A stretch of DNA of 34,982 nt, from the NCBI GenBank assembly GCA_030749225.1, contig JASMKO010000004.1:1-34982 (forward strand). Reading direction: 5' to 3'. Position numbers and translations under genes: made by a program. Under the pieces are notes generated by a model. That model was given only the letters and a program-made list of their open reading frames with translations, did no database searches and had not been told where the DNA came from. Below, piece after piece: positions 26,660-34,186 of this stretch. The DNA is from Verrucomicrobiota bacterium (GTDB taxonomy: Bacteria; Verrucomicrobiota; Verrucomicrobiia; Limisphaerales; UBA1096). Positions within the stretch are counted from its first letter, which is position 1. Each line of letters opens with the position of its first letter.

Positions 26660-27472
26660 ATGCGTTACATCGAGCCACATGCCCACATGGTCAGCCGCAC
26701 GACGGACGATTACCAAGCCATGGCTATGGCTGGCTGCCAGGCGGTGTGTGAACCGGCCTTCTGGGCAGGGTTCGACCGCAGTTCGGCGAAGGGTTTTTAC
26801 GACTATTTCTCCCAATTGACGCAGCATGAACCGCGGCGCGCGTCGATGTTTGGCATGCCTCACTACACCTGGCTTTGCATTAACCCGAAGGAGTCGGAGG
26901 ATCTCGCGTTGGCCGACGAGGTGTTGGCGATTATACCGGAGTTCATGGATAGCCCGAACGTGCTGGGCATTGGCGAGATCGGCCTGAACAAAAACAGCCG
27001 CAATGAGATGGCAGTGCTGGAGAAGCACGTCGACCTCGCTGCACGCCGCGAACAGTTGATTCTCGTCCACACGCCGCATCTCGAGGACAAGCGCAAGGGC
27101 ACCCGACTGATCCTGGATGTGCTCAAGGGAGACAGCCGCATCCGGCCGGAGCGATGCATCATTGACCATGTTGAGGAACACACGGTAAAGATGGTGCTCG
27201 ACGACGGATTCTGGGCCGGGATGACTCTCTATCCTGAAACCAAGTGCACGGCCAACCGGGCGATTGACATCCTGGAGGTGTATGGGAATGAGCGCATCTG
27301 GATGAACAGCGCGTGCGACTGGGGAATCAGTGTGCCGTTGGCTGTCCCGCGGGCAGCGCAGGAAATGAAACACCGCGGCAACGATCACCGGTTTGTCGAT
27401 AAGGTGGTCTACCAAAACCCCATCGAGTTTATGAGCCAAAGCCCGCGTTTCATCCTGCCCGAGGGGCATTGA
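26660..27472 (+). CDS. eboB: TatD-family metal-dependent hydrolase, EboB-like
   Basis: A 270-residue TIM-barrel hydrolase. Metal-ligand motifs: HxH in RYIEPHAHM (H7, H9), the glutamate in LGIGEIGLNKN, histidines in LILVHTPH and CIIDHVEEH, and the aspartate in NSACDWG. These are typical of the TatD/amidohydrolase group. The following genes (EboE, EboC) identify it as the EboB member of an Ebo cluster. The frame extends upstream to 26531 but overlaps the previous gene and lacks family residues, so I take the ATG at 26660. Function within Ebo is not established. Confidence 0.85.
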   Translation: MRYIEPHAHMVSRTTDDYQAMAMAGCQAVCEPAFWAGFDRSSAKGFYDYFSQLTQHEPRRASMFGMPHYTWLCINPKESEDLALADEVLAIIPEFMDSPNVLGIGEIGLNKNSRNEMAVLEKHVDLAARREQLILVHTPHLEDKRKGTRLILDVLKGDSRIRPERCIIDHVEEHTVKMVLDDGFWAGMTLYPETKCTANRAIDILEVYGNERIWMNSACDWGISVPLAVPRAAQEMKHRGNDHRFVDKVVYQNPIEFMSQSPRFILPEGH

Positions 27473-27488
27473 GCTTGCCCAAGTGCAC

Positions 27489-28667
27489 ATGAGACTGAGT
27501 CACGGCATCCATCTCGCCTATTGTACAAACATCCATCGCGGGGGAGATTGGCCGGAGACATTCCGCTCTCTCAGCGAGCACACGCTCCGTGTTCGCGACC
27601 GCGTCGCGGGCGGCAGGCCGTATGCAATCGGCCTACGCCTGGGGGATGCAGCTTCACGGCAGCTTGCCCAAGCGGACGAGTTGGCCCGCTTTCGCGCCTG
27701 GCTTGAGGAGAACGACTCATACGTCTTCACCATCAACGGCTTCCCATATGGCGATTTTCACGGGAAACGTGTCAAGGAGCAGGTGTATCAGCCGGACTGG
27801 AGCACGCCGGAGCGGGTTGAATACACCAAGCGGCTGTTCGATATTTTGGCGGAGATCGCGCTACCGGAGGCCGGCGGCAGTGTCAGCACCGTACCGTGCT
27901 CTTTCAAGGAGTACATCACAGCCGGCGAACAGGTAGAGACCATGCGCCGCAATCTTTGGGAGGTCGTCGAGCACATCGACGCGCTCAGCGAGCGGAGTGG
28001 TAAGGATCTGCACCTCGGCCTCGAGCCGGAGCCGCTGTGTTACCTGGAGACGACTGACGAGATGATTCGTTTTTATGGGCAACTCTGCGGCGACCGACCC
28101 GGTGACGAGCGCTTGGGCAAACGCTTGGGCATTAACTACGACACTTGCCACTTGGCGATCGAGTTTGAGGAGGCCGACGACGCGCTGGCCTCGCTTGTCG
28201 CCGCCGGCATTCGTATCAGCAAGCTGCATTTCAGCTCGGCACTAAAGGTCCAGCCAAGTTCCGAGTCGCTGGACAGCTTGGCCCAGTTTGCTGAGGACAT
28301 CTATTTTCACCAGGTCGTGGCCAAGGGGGCGGATGGGGTGCTCAATCGATACCGCGATTTACCGGATGCCTTGGCCGTCGCCGCGCGAGGTGAGGCGGCC
28401 GGGGACAACGAGTGGCGGATTCATTTTCACGTGCCGTTGCACTGCCCGCCGACGGCGTTGTTCGACACGACGGCAGACCAATTGCAGGCTGCCATCGGTG
28501 TGCTGGGTGCGAACCCTGCGCTCTGTTCGCACGTTGAGATGGAGACCTACACTTGGGAAATGCTGCCCGGTCAAATGAAACAGCGGGACGTCGTCGATCA
28601 ACTCGCCCACGAATATGACTGGACGCTGGCTGAATTGGCCCGGCACGGGATAGTGGCTGTTGACTGA
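27489..28667 (+). CDS. eboE: EboE, TIM-barrel protein of metabolite traffic
   Basis: A 392-residue xylose-isomerase-like TIM barrel of the EboE family. Recognisable blocks are HLAYCTNIHRGGDWPETF, the FTINGFPYGDFHGKRVKEQV segment, VYQPDWSTPERVEYTKRL and GINYDTCHLAIEFEE. In Nostoc punctiforme the ebo genes are needed to move a scytonemin precursor to the periplasm; the biochemical job of EboE is unknown. I choose the ATG at 27489; a GTG two codons earlier (27483) is possible. The stop lies 1 base before the UbiA-like gene. Confidence 0.88.
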   Translation: MRLSHGIHLAYCTNIHRGGDWPETFRSLSEHTLRVRDRVAGGRPYAIGLRLGDAASRQLAQADELARFRAWLEENDSYVFTINGFPYGDFHGKRVKEQVYQPDWSTPERVEYTKRLFDILAEIALPEAGGSVSTVPCSFKEYITAGEQVETMRRNLWEVVEHIDALSERSGKDLHLGLEPEPLCYLETTDEMIRFYGQLCGDRPGDERLGKRLGINYDTCHLAIEFEEADDALASLVAAGIRISKLHFSSALKVQPSSESLDSLAQFAEDIYFHQVVAKGADGVLNRYRDLPDALAVAARGEAAGDNEWRIHFHVPLHCPPTALFDTTADQLQAAIGVLGANPALCSHVEMETYTWEMLPGQMKQRDVVDQLAHEYDWTLAELARHGIVAVD

Positions 28668-28668
28668 C

Positions 28669-29592
28669 ATGCGCCCGAAGCGCGATTCATCCTACGGCAC
28701 CGCAAAGGCCCTGCTGCTCCTCGGGCGGGTGTCCAACCTCCCGACTGTCTGGTCGAACTGCCTCACCGCCTGGCTTCTGGCAGGCGGTGACTTCACCGAC
28801 GAGGAACCTCAACTGCGTTTCCTTTGCCTGATCGCCGGGGCGACACTGCTCTATTTGGCCGGCATGTTTCTCAACGATGCGTTCGATGAGCGGTTCGATC
28901 GCGAACACCGGATCGAGCGCCCCATCCCGAGCAGTGCTATCAGCGCAAGGACGGTATGGACGTTGGGGGGCGCACAGATGGCGCTGGGTTTGGCATGCAT
29001 CATTTGGATTGGCGTTTCAGCCGCACTATGCGCGCTGGCCTTGGTTGTGGTGATCTTGTGGTATAATCGGCTACACAAGCAGATCGCCTGGTCACCGCTC
29101 ATCATGGGGCTGTGCCGACTGCTTCTCTACCTGCTGGCTGGGGTTGCTGCGTCTGGCACCATCAACACCCCGCTTGCTATCGCGGCTCTTTCTCTTGGCG
29201 GTTATGTCGTCGGCTTGAGTAACATTGCCCGAAAGGAGGTTACCCGGGGGCGCGTAAACTCCTGGCCGTGTTGGCTGCTGGCGCTGCCTCTAGCCGTTCC
29301 GTTTTTTTTGATCAAGTTTTCACCCGAAGTAATCCAGTTGGAGGCCACGGCACGGGGCATTCTCGACTGGCTCCCGCTGTTGTTCGTCTACGCGCTGTGG
29401 GTGGGGCGAAGCCTTCTCTTCACTTTCAAGGCGGTGATCCCGCAACACGACCGAACCGTGTCCGGCTTGTTGGCGGGTATGGTCTTGTTTGATGCCCTTA
29501 TGGCGTCCGTCCCCAATCCAGCATTCGGGCTTCTGTTCATGGCACTGTTCTTCCTGTCGTTGCTATTGCAGCGATTCATCCCGGCCACATGA
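28669..29592 (+). CDS. eboC: UbiA-family prenyltransferase, EboC
   Basis: A 307-residue integral membrane protein with about eight to nine spans. The first aspartate motif of UbiA enzymes is present as FLNDAFDERFDREHRIERPI (NDxxD). The expected second motif is weakened to SNIARKEVTRGR, without the usual aspartate pair, so catalytic activity needs checking. N-terminal LLGRVSNLPTVWSNCLTAWL is typical of the EboC group. It forms the last gene of the small-protein/eboB/eboE/eboC run. Start: ATG at 28669; a TTG at 28660 would overlap eboE. Confidence 0.87.
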   Translation: MRPKRDSSYGTAKALLLLGRVSNLPTVWSNCLTAWLLAGGDFTDEEPQLRFLCLIAGATLLYLAGMFLNDAFDERFDREHRIERPIPSSAISARTVWTLGGAQMALGLACIIWIGVSAALCALALVVVILWYNRLHKQIAWSPLIMGLCRLLLYLLAGVAASGTINTPLAIAALSLGGYVVGLSNIARKEVTRGRVNSWPCWLLALPLAVPFFLIKFSPEVIQLEATARGILDWLPLLFVYALWVGRSLLFTFKAVIPQHDRTVSGLLAGMVLFDALMASVPNPAFGLLFMALFFLSLLLQRFIPAT

Positions 29593-29611
29593 ATGAGCCA
29601 GGTCGAATGTT

Positions 29612-29634
29612 GCTTCCTTTTTTTTGTGGGAAGC
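29612..29634 (+). terminator. hairpin with T-rich loop after eboC
   Basis: GCTTCC (29612-29617) pairs with GGAAGC (29629-29634) around an 11-base loop that contains eight T. It sits 20 bases after the eboC stop and about 26 bases before the next gene. The T-tract is in the loop and not after the stem, so it is not a standard intrinsic terminator; it may be an attenuating structure or chance. Confidence 0.3.
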
Positions 29635-29659
29635 GTAACATGATCGCTTTTGGGAGCGT

Positions 29660-30583
29660 ATGGCATGTCGATCAAGCCAAGCGCTTGTCCTAGTGGGAAC
29701 ATTGAAAAATCGAGTGCAAAAAATCGTGATCCTAACGCTGGCCGTGGCAGTCACTGGTGTGTTTGCCATGGCGCAATGGACCCGCGATCCAGGCGGCCGG
29801 GGCGGCCGGGGTGGTTTTGGCGGCGGCAGGGATGGGCGTGCCGGCGTGCCGGATTGGGAAAACGACGCCGAGTTGCCGCAAGACAAATTCACATTCGCCC
29901 GCGTGCAGTATTCAGGCTACGGCCGCGGCTTTGGCGGATGGAGGGTCGATTACCCAGATGCCGACCTCAATTTTTCGTATCGACTCGAGCAACTTACAGC
30001 CATCAAGGCGGATCCGGACGGAACGGTGGTCGACTTCACCGACGACTTGCTCATGGAGCATCCGTTTGTCTATATCACTGATCCACGATCAATCTCCCTA
30101 GGTGAAGATGAGGTCAAGGGTTTCCGTGAATACTTGCTCAACGGCGGATTCTTCATGGCAGACGACTTCTGGAGTGAGCCGGAATGGGAGTCATTTTACC
30201 GTGAGATGAAACGGGTGCTGCCGGATGTCGAGCCGGTTGACCTGCCGGTGGAGCATCCACTGTTCAACCATGTATTTCCACTCAATGAAAAACCGCAGGT
30301 ACCAAGCGAGGATTGGTACGTCAATCGGTTTGCCACTGCGCAACAAGCCCTGGATGCTGGGGTCACGTGGGAAACCAAGCGGTACGAGACCCTGCCGCCT
30401 CTACCTCACTATTACGCCTACTTCGACAAAAAAGGTCGAATGATGGGTATTGCCTGCCACAACACAGACGTCGGAGACGGCTGGGAGGAGGAGGGAGCAA
30501 CCCCGTGGTATTTTGAACACTTCTCTGAGCCCAAGTCGTATCCGATGGGCATCAACATCCTTGTTTACGCCATGACACACTGA
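29660..30583 (+). CDS. secreted DUF4159 protein
   Basis: A protein of about 307 residues with an N-terminal signal sequence (KIVILTLAVAVTGVFAMAQ) and then a Gly/Arg-rich low-complexity stretch (GGRGGRGGFGGGRDGR). The main part matches the DUF4159 pattern: FTFARVQYSG, GGWRVDYPDADLNFSYRLEQ, FVYITDPRSISLGEDEVKG and YLLNGGFFMADDFWSEPEW. DUF4159 has a glutamine-amidotransferase-like fold, is often near vWA/BatA-type proteins and has no established function. The ATG at 29660 is used; TTG at 29702 would give a more standard signal peptide (MKNRVQK...). It may be separate from the Ebo cluster. Confidence 0.85.
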   Translation: MACRSSQALVLVGTLKNRVQKIVILTLAVAVTGVFAMAQWTRDPGGRGGRGGFGGGRDGRAGVPDWENDAELPQDKFTFARVQYSGYGRGFGGWRVDYPDADLNFSYRLEQLTAIKADPDGTVVDFTDDLLMEHPFVYITDPRSISLGEDEVKGFREYLLNGGFFMADDFWSEPEWESFYREMKRVLPDVEPVDLPVEHPLFNHVFPLNEKPQVPSEDWYVNRFATAQQALDAGVTWETKRYETLPPLPHYYAYFDKKGRMMGIACHNTDVGDGWEEEGATPWYFEHFSEPKSYPMGINILVYAMTH

Positions 30584-30609
30584 AGTCATGGAGGCGATTA
30601 CCATTGAGG

Positions 30610-30677
30610 TGACAGGAGGTTGTCCCGAGCGGGACTTGGAACCACAGCATTCTGCTTGGAATGCAAAGTATCTGTCT
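30610..30677 (-). pseudogene. decayed partial copy of tRNA-Arg
   Basis: Bases 30623-30677 align without gaps to 31697-31751 of the intact tRNA-Arg gene at 41 of 55 positions. The best-kept part runs from the T arm through the anticodon loop (CATTCTGCTT is identical). The match may extend past the tRNA 3' end: TGACAGGA occurs at 30610-30617 and at 31679-31686, with a 5-base shorter spacing here. The acceptor 5' strand and D arm are lost, so it cannot fold as a tRNA. Both copies have the same orientation and bracket the SDR gene. Confidence 0.65.
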
Positions 30678-30702
30678 TAATGTCGGTTTTTAATTTCGTT
30701 TC

Positions 30703-30731
30703 GTCTCAAAACAAAGGCCGAAAGGCCTTGT
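30703..30731 (-). terminator. intrinsic terminator of the SDR gene
   Basis: Read on the minus strand, ACAAGGCC pairs with GGCC(T)TTGT around a TTTC tetraloop, followed by a T-rich tail (TTTGTTTTGAG). The hairpin occupies 30711-30731. It lies about 115 bases beyond the stop of the minus-strand SDR gene, in an AT-rich spacer, and would end that transcript. Confidence 0.6.
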
Positions 30732-30844
30732 GGCCTATGACCAAAGGTTCCATTACGGGGCCACGATCAATCTAGCCGTGAATTGTTTAGACTTAATCAC
30801 GGTGCAACTACTTTTTTATGAAGCAACCTCGGTTTTTGGTTTGA

Positions 30845-31633
30845 TTAAATTCCTGAACCGATGCGGGGACCGATAGTGTGTCCGGCATCCACGGTCAAAA
30901 TATGACCGGTGACTTTGGCACAGGTGATGAGGGATAATATGGCATCGGCGATGTCCTCGGGTGTGTTGACAGTGTCCAGTAGTCCTTCATCGGCTTTTTT
31001 GTCGCGGATAGATTCGTAGCTGCTGCCGAGGCCTTTTTGCAACCATTCACCCTCGATAAAGCCAGGCGCGACAGCGTTGACTCGAATCTTAGGCCCAAGC
31101 GTACGCGCAAACCCAAGGGTGAGGTTGATTACACCGGCTTTTGACGTGCAGTAAGGGATGGAACTGCCTGCACCGGTGATGCCGGCCACGCTAGCGGTGT
31201 TGACGATCACCCCGCCGTCGCCAGCCTCGAGTGCCTCGCGGGCTGCACGGATGCATTGGAAGGTCCCCTTCAGGTTCACGCCAAGCATGTGTTCCCAATC
31301 ATCGTTGTTAACCTCGTTCAGGTGATGAAAGTTAATGAAGCGTGTTGTGCCAGCATTGTTGATTAGGATGTCCAGTAGGCCAAGCGCCTCGACCGATTCG
31401 GTGACGATACGTCGGCAATCAGGGTCGCTGGCCACGTCGCCCTGCACAACAACGGCTTTCACTCCAAGAGAGTGACATTCGGCAACCACCTGCTTGGCGC
31501 GATCGATGGATTGCTTGCAATTGATCGCAACATTGCATCCCGCCTTGGCCAATTTGATTGCCGTCGCTGCGCCGACGCCACTGCTGCCTCCGGTAATAAG
31601 CGCGGCTTTCCTATTAAGCTCCATGCGCGGCAT
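30845..31633 (-). CDS. short-chain dehydrogenase/reductase (SDR), FabG-like
   Basis: A 262-residue NAD(P)-dependent oxidoreductase. The cofactor motif is ALITGGSSGVGAATAIKLA, with the structural INNAGTTRF block. The catalytic residues are a serine near NTASVAGITGAGSSIPYCTSK and YxxxK (Y...SK in YCTSK). The helix after it, AVAPGFIEGEW, is typical of classical SDRs. The substrate is unknown; FabG (3-oxoacyl-ACP reductase) is only one possibility. It stands alone on the minus strand, between an intact tRNA-Arg and a decayed copy. Confidence 0.92.
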   Translation of the reverse strand: MPRMELNRKAALITGGSSGVGAATAIKLAKAGCNVAINCKQSIDRAKQVVAECHSLGVKAVVVQGDVASDPDCRRIVTESVEALGLLDILINNAGTTRFINFHHLNEVNNDDWEHMLGVNLKGTFQCIRAAREALEAGDGGVIVNTASVAGITGAGSSIPYCTSKAGVINLTLGFARTLGPKIRVNAVAPGFIEGEWLQKGLGSSYESIRDKKADEGLLDTVNTPEDIADAILSLITCAKVTGHILTVDAGHTIGPRIGSGI

Positions 31634-31691
31634 CTTCGTCTACAACGGCGCTGCTGCCAACTAGTTCTCGTAAATCTCTGACAGGAAAGGG

Positions 31692-31768
31692 TGGTACCCC
31701 GGGCGGGACTCGAACCCACAACATTCTGCTTAGAAGGCAGACGCTCTATCCAGTTGAGCTACCGGGGC
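31692..31768 (-). tRNA. tRNA-Arg (TCT)
   Basis: The minus strand forms a full cloverleaf. The acceptor stem GCCCCGG pairs with CCGGGGT (one G-T), the D arm is GCTC...GAGC, the anticodon stem TCTGC/GCAGA has loop CTTCTAA (anticodon TCT), and the T arm GTGGG/CCCGC has loop TTCGAGT. The discriminator is A, with CCA encoded at 31692-31694. It follows ftsY on the same strand by about 90 bases and precedes the SDR gene. Confidence 0.96.
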
Positions 31769-31856
31769 GGCCTAGGATTGCAGCCAAAGGCAGAGAGTTG
31801 ACATTTGCTTTCCGAAGGTCAAGCGCGACTGAGTTCCCAGGTTTCGGTGCGGGTGG

Positions 31857-32768
31857 TTATTCGTCAAAGAAAAGCGCCCGGGCGTACTCGGCCGAGGAAA
31901 ATGGCCGGAGGTCGTCTGGTTGTTCGCCTAGACCGATGAATTTGACGGGCAAATCCAAGTCGTGCTGAATAGCCACGACCATGCCGCCCTTGGCGGTGCC
32001 GTCGAGTTTGGTGACGACCAGTCCGGTCAACGGCACCGACTTGTTGAATTCCTGCGCCTGGCTCAGAGCGTTCATTCCGATAGAGGCGTCGATGACAAGC
32101 AGGGTCTCGTGTGGGGCGCCGTCGATCTGCTCGCCAATCACCCGATGCAGTTTCTCGAGTTCGCGCATCAGGTTGTGCTTGGTGTGCAGGCGGCCGGCGG
32201 TGTCGATGAACAAGTAGTCGCTGCTCCTGCTCAAGGCCGAGTTAACAGCATCATGGGCGATCGAGGCGGGATCAGCACCGTAGCGACTGCTGACGACGGG
32301 AATCTGGAGCCTCTCACCCCACAGGTTTAACTGTTCGATGGCGGCGGCCCTGAAGGTGTCGCATGCAGCCAGCATCGGACAACCACCACCAACCCGGACG
32401 CGGTGGGCTAACTTGGCGGCAGTGGTGGTTTTGCCTGCGCCGTTAACGCCGACCAGTGAGACGACGGTCAGGCCGTGGCTTTTGGTTAAGTGACTGGCGG
32501 TGTTGCCGAGGCACGACTCAACCTCGGCTTGTGCGACCTCAAGCACGCTGCCTGCTTGGCATCCGCTTGACTCGTATGCCTCCCGGACCGCATCCACCAC
32601 GCGTTCGGTGACGGCGATGCCCATATCGGTGGCAAGCAGGGCGGCTTCGAGTTCCTCAATGTCGTCATCGGTTAGTTTCGGCGAGCGGGTGACAATCCGG
32701 CGAATCTCGGACGACAGCTTGGACTGCGTCTTCTTCAGTCCGGAAAAGAATTTTGTGAACAATCCCAT
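31857..32768 (-). CDS. ftsY: signal recognition particle receptor FtsY
   Basis: GTPase that docks ribosome-SRP complexes at the inner membrane. The short N domain (residues 1-100) is followed by the G domain: P-loop SLVGVNGAGKTTTAAKL (G107-T115), the ACDTFRAAAIEQL insertion-box motif, FIDTAGRLHTKHNLM, VTKLDGTAKGGM and the C-terminal IGLGEQPDDLRPF. At 303 residues it has no acidic A domain, as in many bacteria. It begins 9 bases after the PHP gene ends, on the same strand. Confidence 0.97.
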   Translation of the reverse strand: MGLFTKFFSGLKKTQSKLSSEIRRIVTRSPKLTDDDIEELEAALLATDMGIAVTERVVDAVREAYESSGCQAGSVLEVAQAEVESCLGNTASHLTKSHGLTVVSLVGVNGAGKTTTAAKLAHRVRVGGGCPMLAACDTFRAAAIEQLNLWGERLQIPVVSSRYGADPASIAHDAVNSALSRSSDYLFIDTAGRLHTKHNLMRELEKLHRVIGEQIDGAPHETLLVIDASIGMNALSQAQEFNKSVPLTGLVVTKLDGTAKGGMVVAIQHDLDLPVKFIGLGEQPDDLRPFSSAEYARALFFDE

Positions 32769-32777
32769 TGGTGGATT

Positions 32778-33617
32778 TCAGGCTGCACTCGCGTGAGGGA
32801 GGCGCCGTTTCATTTCGTCGAGAATATCATACGGGACGCGGACAGTGCCGATCAGGGGATGGCGGCCACGCGACGGGCCGTGACAATCCGATCCGCCGGT
32901 GACTAGTAGACCAAGGCGAGCAGCCATCTCGCGGTATCGCTTGACTGTGCTCTTGGGGTGCTTGCTGTGCCAGCACTCGAGGCCATCAAGTCGGGCCTCG
33001 ACCATGCGCGGGATCAGGTTGTCAATTTTGTTGAGCCCGGGATGGGCCATGACGGCGATGCCGCCGGCCTGGTGAATCAGGCGGATGCACTCCTCGAAAG
33101 GGGCATTCTTCTTCGGCACCCAACCGGAGGCGTTCTTGCGGAGGTAACGGGCGAACGCCTCGTCCATCGAGCCGCAAAAGCCGTGCTCGACCAGCCCCCG
33201 GGCCACGTGCGGCCTCCCGGGTGCTTTGCAGTTGGCCAAGGTGAAAACCTGTTCGGCAGTCAGCGGAACGCCGATCGAGTTCAGGCGCTCGATGAGGCCG
33301 TGAACGCGGTCGGTGCGGTTTTGCTGGTAACGGGTGGTTTCACGGATCAACTCCTCGTTGTCGGTGTCGATATGGTAGCCGAGCAGGTGCATTTCGTGCC
33401 CGTCGATGTCGGTGGACAACTCGGTGCCGGGGATGAACTCGATGCCGCGCGAGGCACACGCCTTGGCCAAGCGCGAGCAGCCCTCGATGGTGTCGTGGTC
33501 GGTCAACGCGATGGCGGCGAGTTCCATCCGTTCCGCCTCCTCGGCGACCTGCTCGGGCGTGGAGACGCCGTCGGAGAAGTGCGTATGCAGATGCAGGTCG
33601 ATGTACGGCTTGGGCAA
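32778..33617 (-). CDS. PHP-domain phosphoesterase (TrpH/YciV type)
   Basis: A 279-residue PHP-fold metal-dependent phosphoesterase. Metal-site motifs: DLHLHTHFSDG near the start, ALTDHDTIEG, the glutamate in FIPGTELSTDIDGHEMHLLGY, IAVMAHPGL and the final GGSDCHG. The E. coli relative (YciV/RNase AM, also TrpH) removes nucleotides from 5' ends of RNA or hydrolyses 3',5'-bisphosphates. Here it lies between nusB (21 bases upstream) and ftsY (9 bases downstream), consistent with a role in RNA processing, though this is inferred. Confidence 0.92.
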   Translation of the reverse strand: MPKPYIDLHLHTHFSDGVSTPEQVAEEAERMELAAIALTDHDTIEGCSRLAKACASRGIEFIPGTELSTDIDGHEMHLLGYHIDTDNEELIRETTRYQQNRTDRVHGLIERLNSIGVPLTAEQVFTLANCKAPGRPHVARGLVEHGFCGSMDEAFARYLRKNASGWVPKKNAPFEECIRLIHQAGGIAVMAHPGLNKIDNLIPRMVEARLDGLECWHSKHPKSTVKRYREMAARLGLLVTGGSDCHGPSRGRHPLIGTVRVPYDILDEMKRRLPHASAA

Positions 33618-33638
33618 GCGTTTTTCCCGGTGGAGGAC

Positions 33639-34142
33639 TCAGTCGACGGAGGTGCGAGCCGGGCGCATGAGGCCGCCCTTGACCTTGTCCAGAATGCCGT
33701 TGACGAAGCGGCCGCTGTTCTCAGTGGAGAATTTCTTGGCGATGTCGATCGCCTCGTTGATGCTGACCACGGGTGGGATATCGTCACGGTGCAGCATCTC
33801 GTGAATGGCCAGGCGCAGGATGTTGCGGTCCACCTTGGCGATGCGGGCGATGTCCCAGTTGCTGGTTTGTTCCCCGATGATGGCGTCGAGTTCGGCGAGG
33901 TGCTCGAGGACGCCGCGGATGAGTGGGTCGCCGAATTGCCGGACTTCGTCGTCCTCGGGCGACGGCGGCGATGGCTCGGGTGTCTCGCCCCAGGTGGCCG
34001 GCTGGTGATCCTCGGCGATGGCGGCGCTGGTTTGGGATTCCCAAAAACGGTCGAGTTCTTCCTCGATTGCCTCGGGAGGATTCATGTCGTGCTGGAACAG
34101 GAACTGAATGGCCCGTTCGCGGGCCAGGCGGCGAAAGCGCAT
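33639..34142 (-). CDS. nusB: transcription antitermination factor NusB
   Basis: RNA-binding factor of the ribosomal antitermination complex, partner of NusE/S10. The start RRLARERAIQFLFQHDMNP and the C-terminal helices RIAKVDRNILRLAIHEML, then PPVVSINEAIDIAKKFSTEN and RFVNGILDKV are the family pattern. At 167 residues it is longer than usual (about 140): an acidic, proline-rich stretch at about residues 45-63 (HQPATWGETPEPSPPSPED) appears to be inserted between helices. It lies in a group with the PHP gene and ftsY. Confidence 0.95.
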   Translation of the reverse strand: MRFRRLARERAIQFLFQHDMNPPEAIEEELDRFWESQTSAAIAEDHQPATWGETPEPSPPSPEDDEVRQFGDPLIRGVLEHLAELDAIIGEQTSNWDIARIAKVDRNILRLAIHEMLHRDDIPPVVSINEAIDIAKKFSTENSGRFVNGILDKVKGGLMRPARTSVD

Positions 34143-34186
34143 CGGAGGAAGTGTGGCGCAAATCCCGTTTCAGGAAAATCCAAAAA

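Larger units (their letters stand above)
6318..33471. repeat. dispersed palindrome CTTGGCCAAG
   Basis: Eight exact copies of this 10-base palindrome were located at 6318, 7665, 7853, 9239, 11153, 12067, 24224 and 33462. At least eight more sites keep the TTGGCCAA core, for example near 560, 7936, 15963, 16185, 19755, 25005, 31543 and 33231. Many copies are preceded by GCG or followed by CGC. Random expectation for an exact 10-mer in 35 kb is well below one. The coordinates given span the first and last exact copies; the element itself is 10 bases. Confidence 0.8.

Noticed and set aside
30770..30820. Inverted repeat CCGTGA...TCACGG followed by TTTTTT on the plus strand, as a terminator for the DUF4159 gene
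   Set aside because: The loop is long, the T-tract begins about a dozen bases after the stem, and it is about 190 bases from the stop codon.
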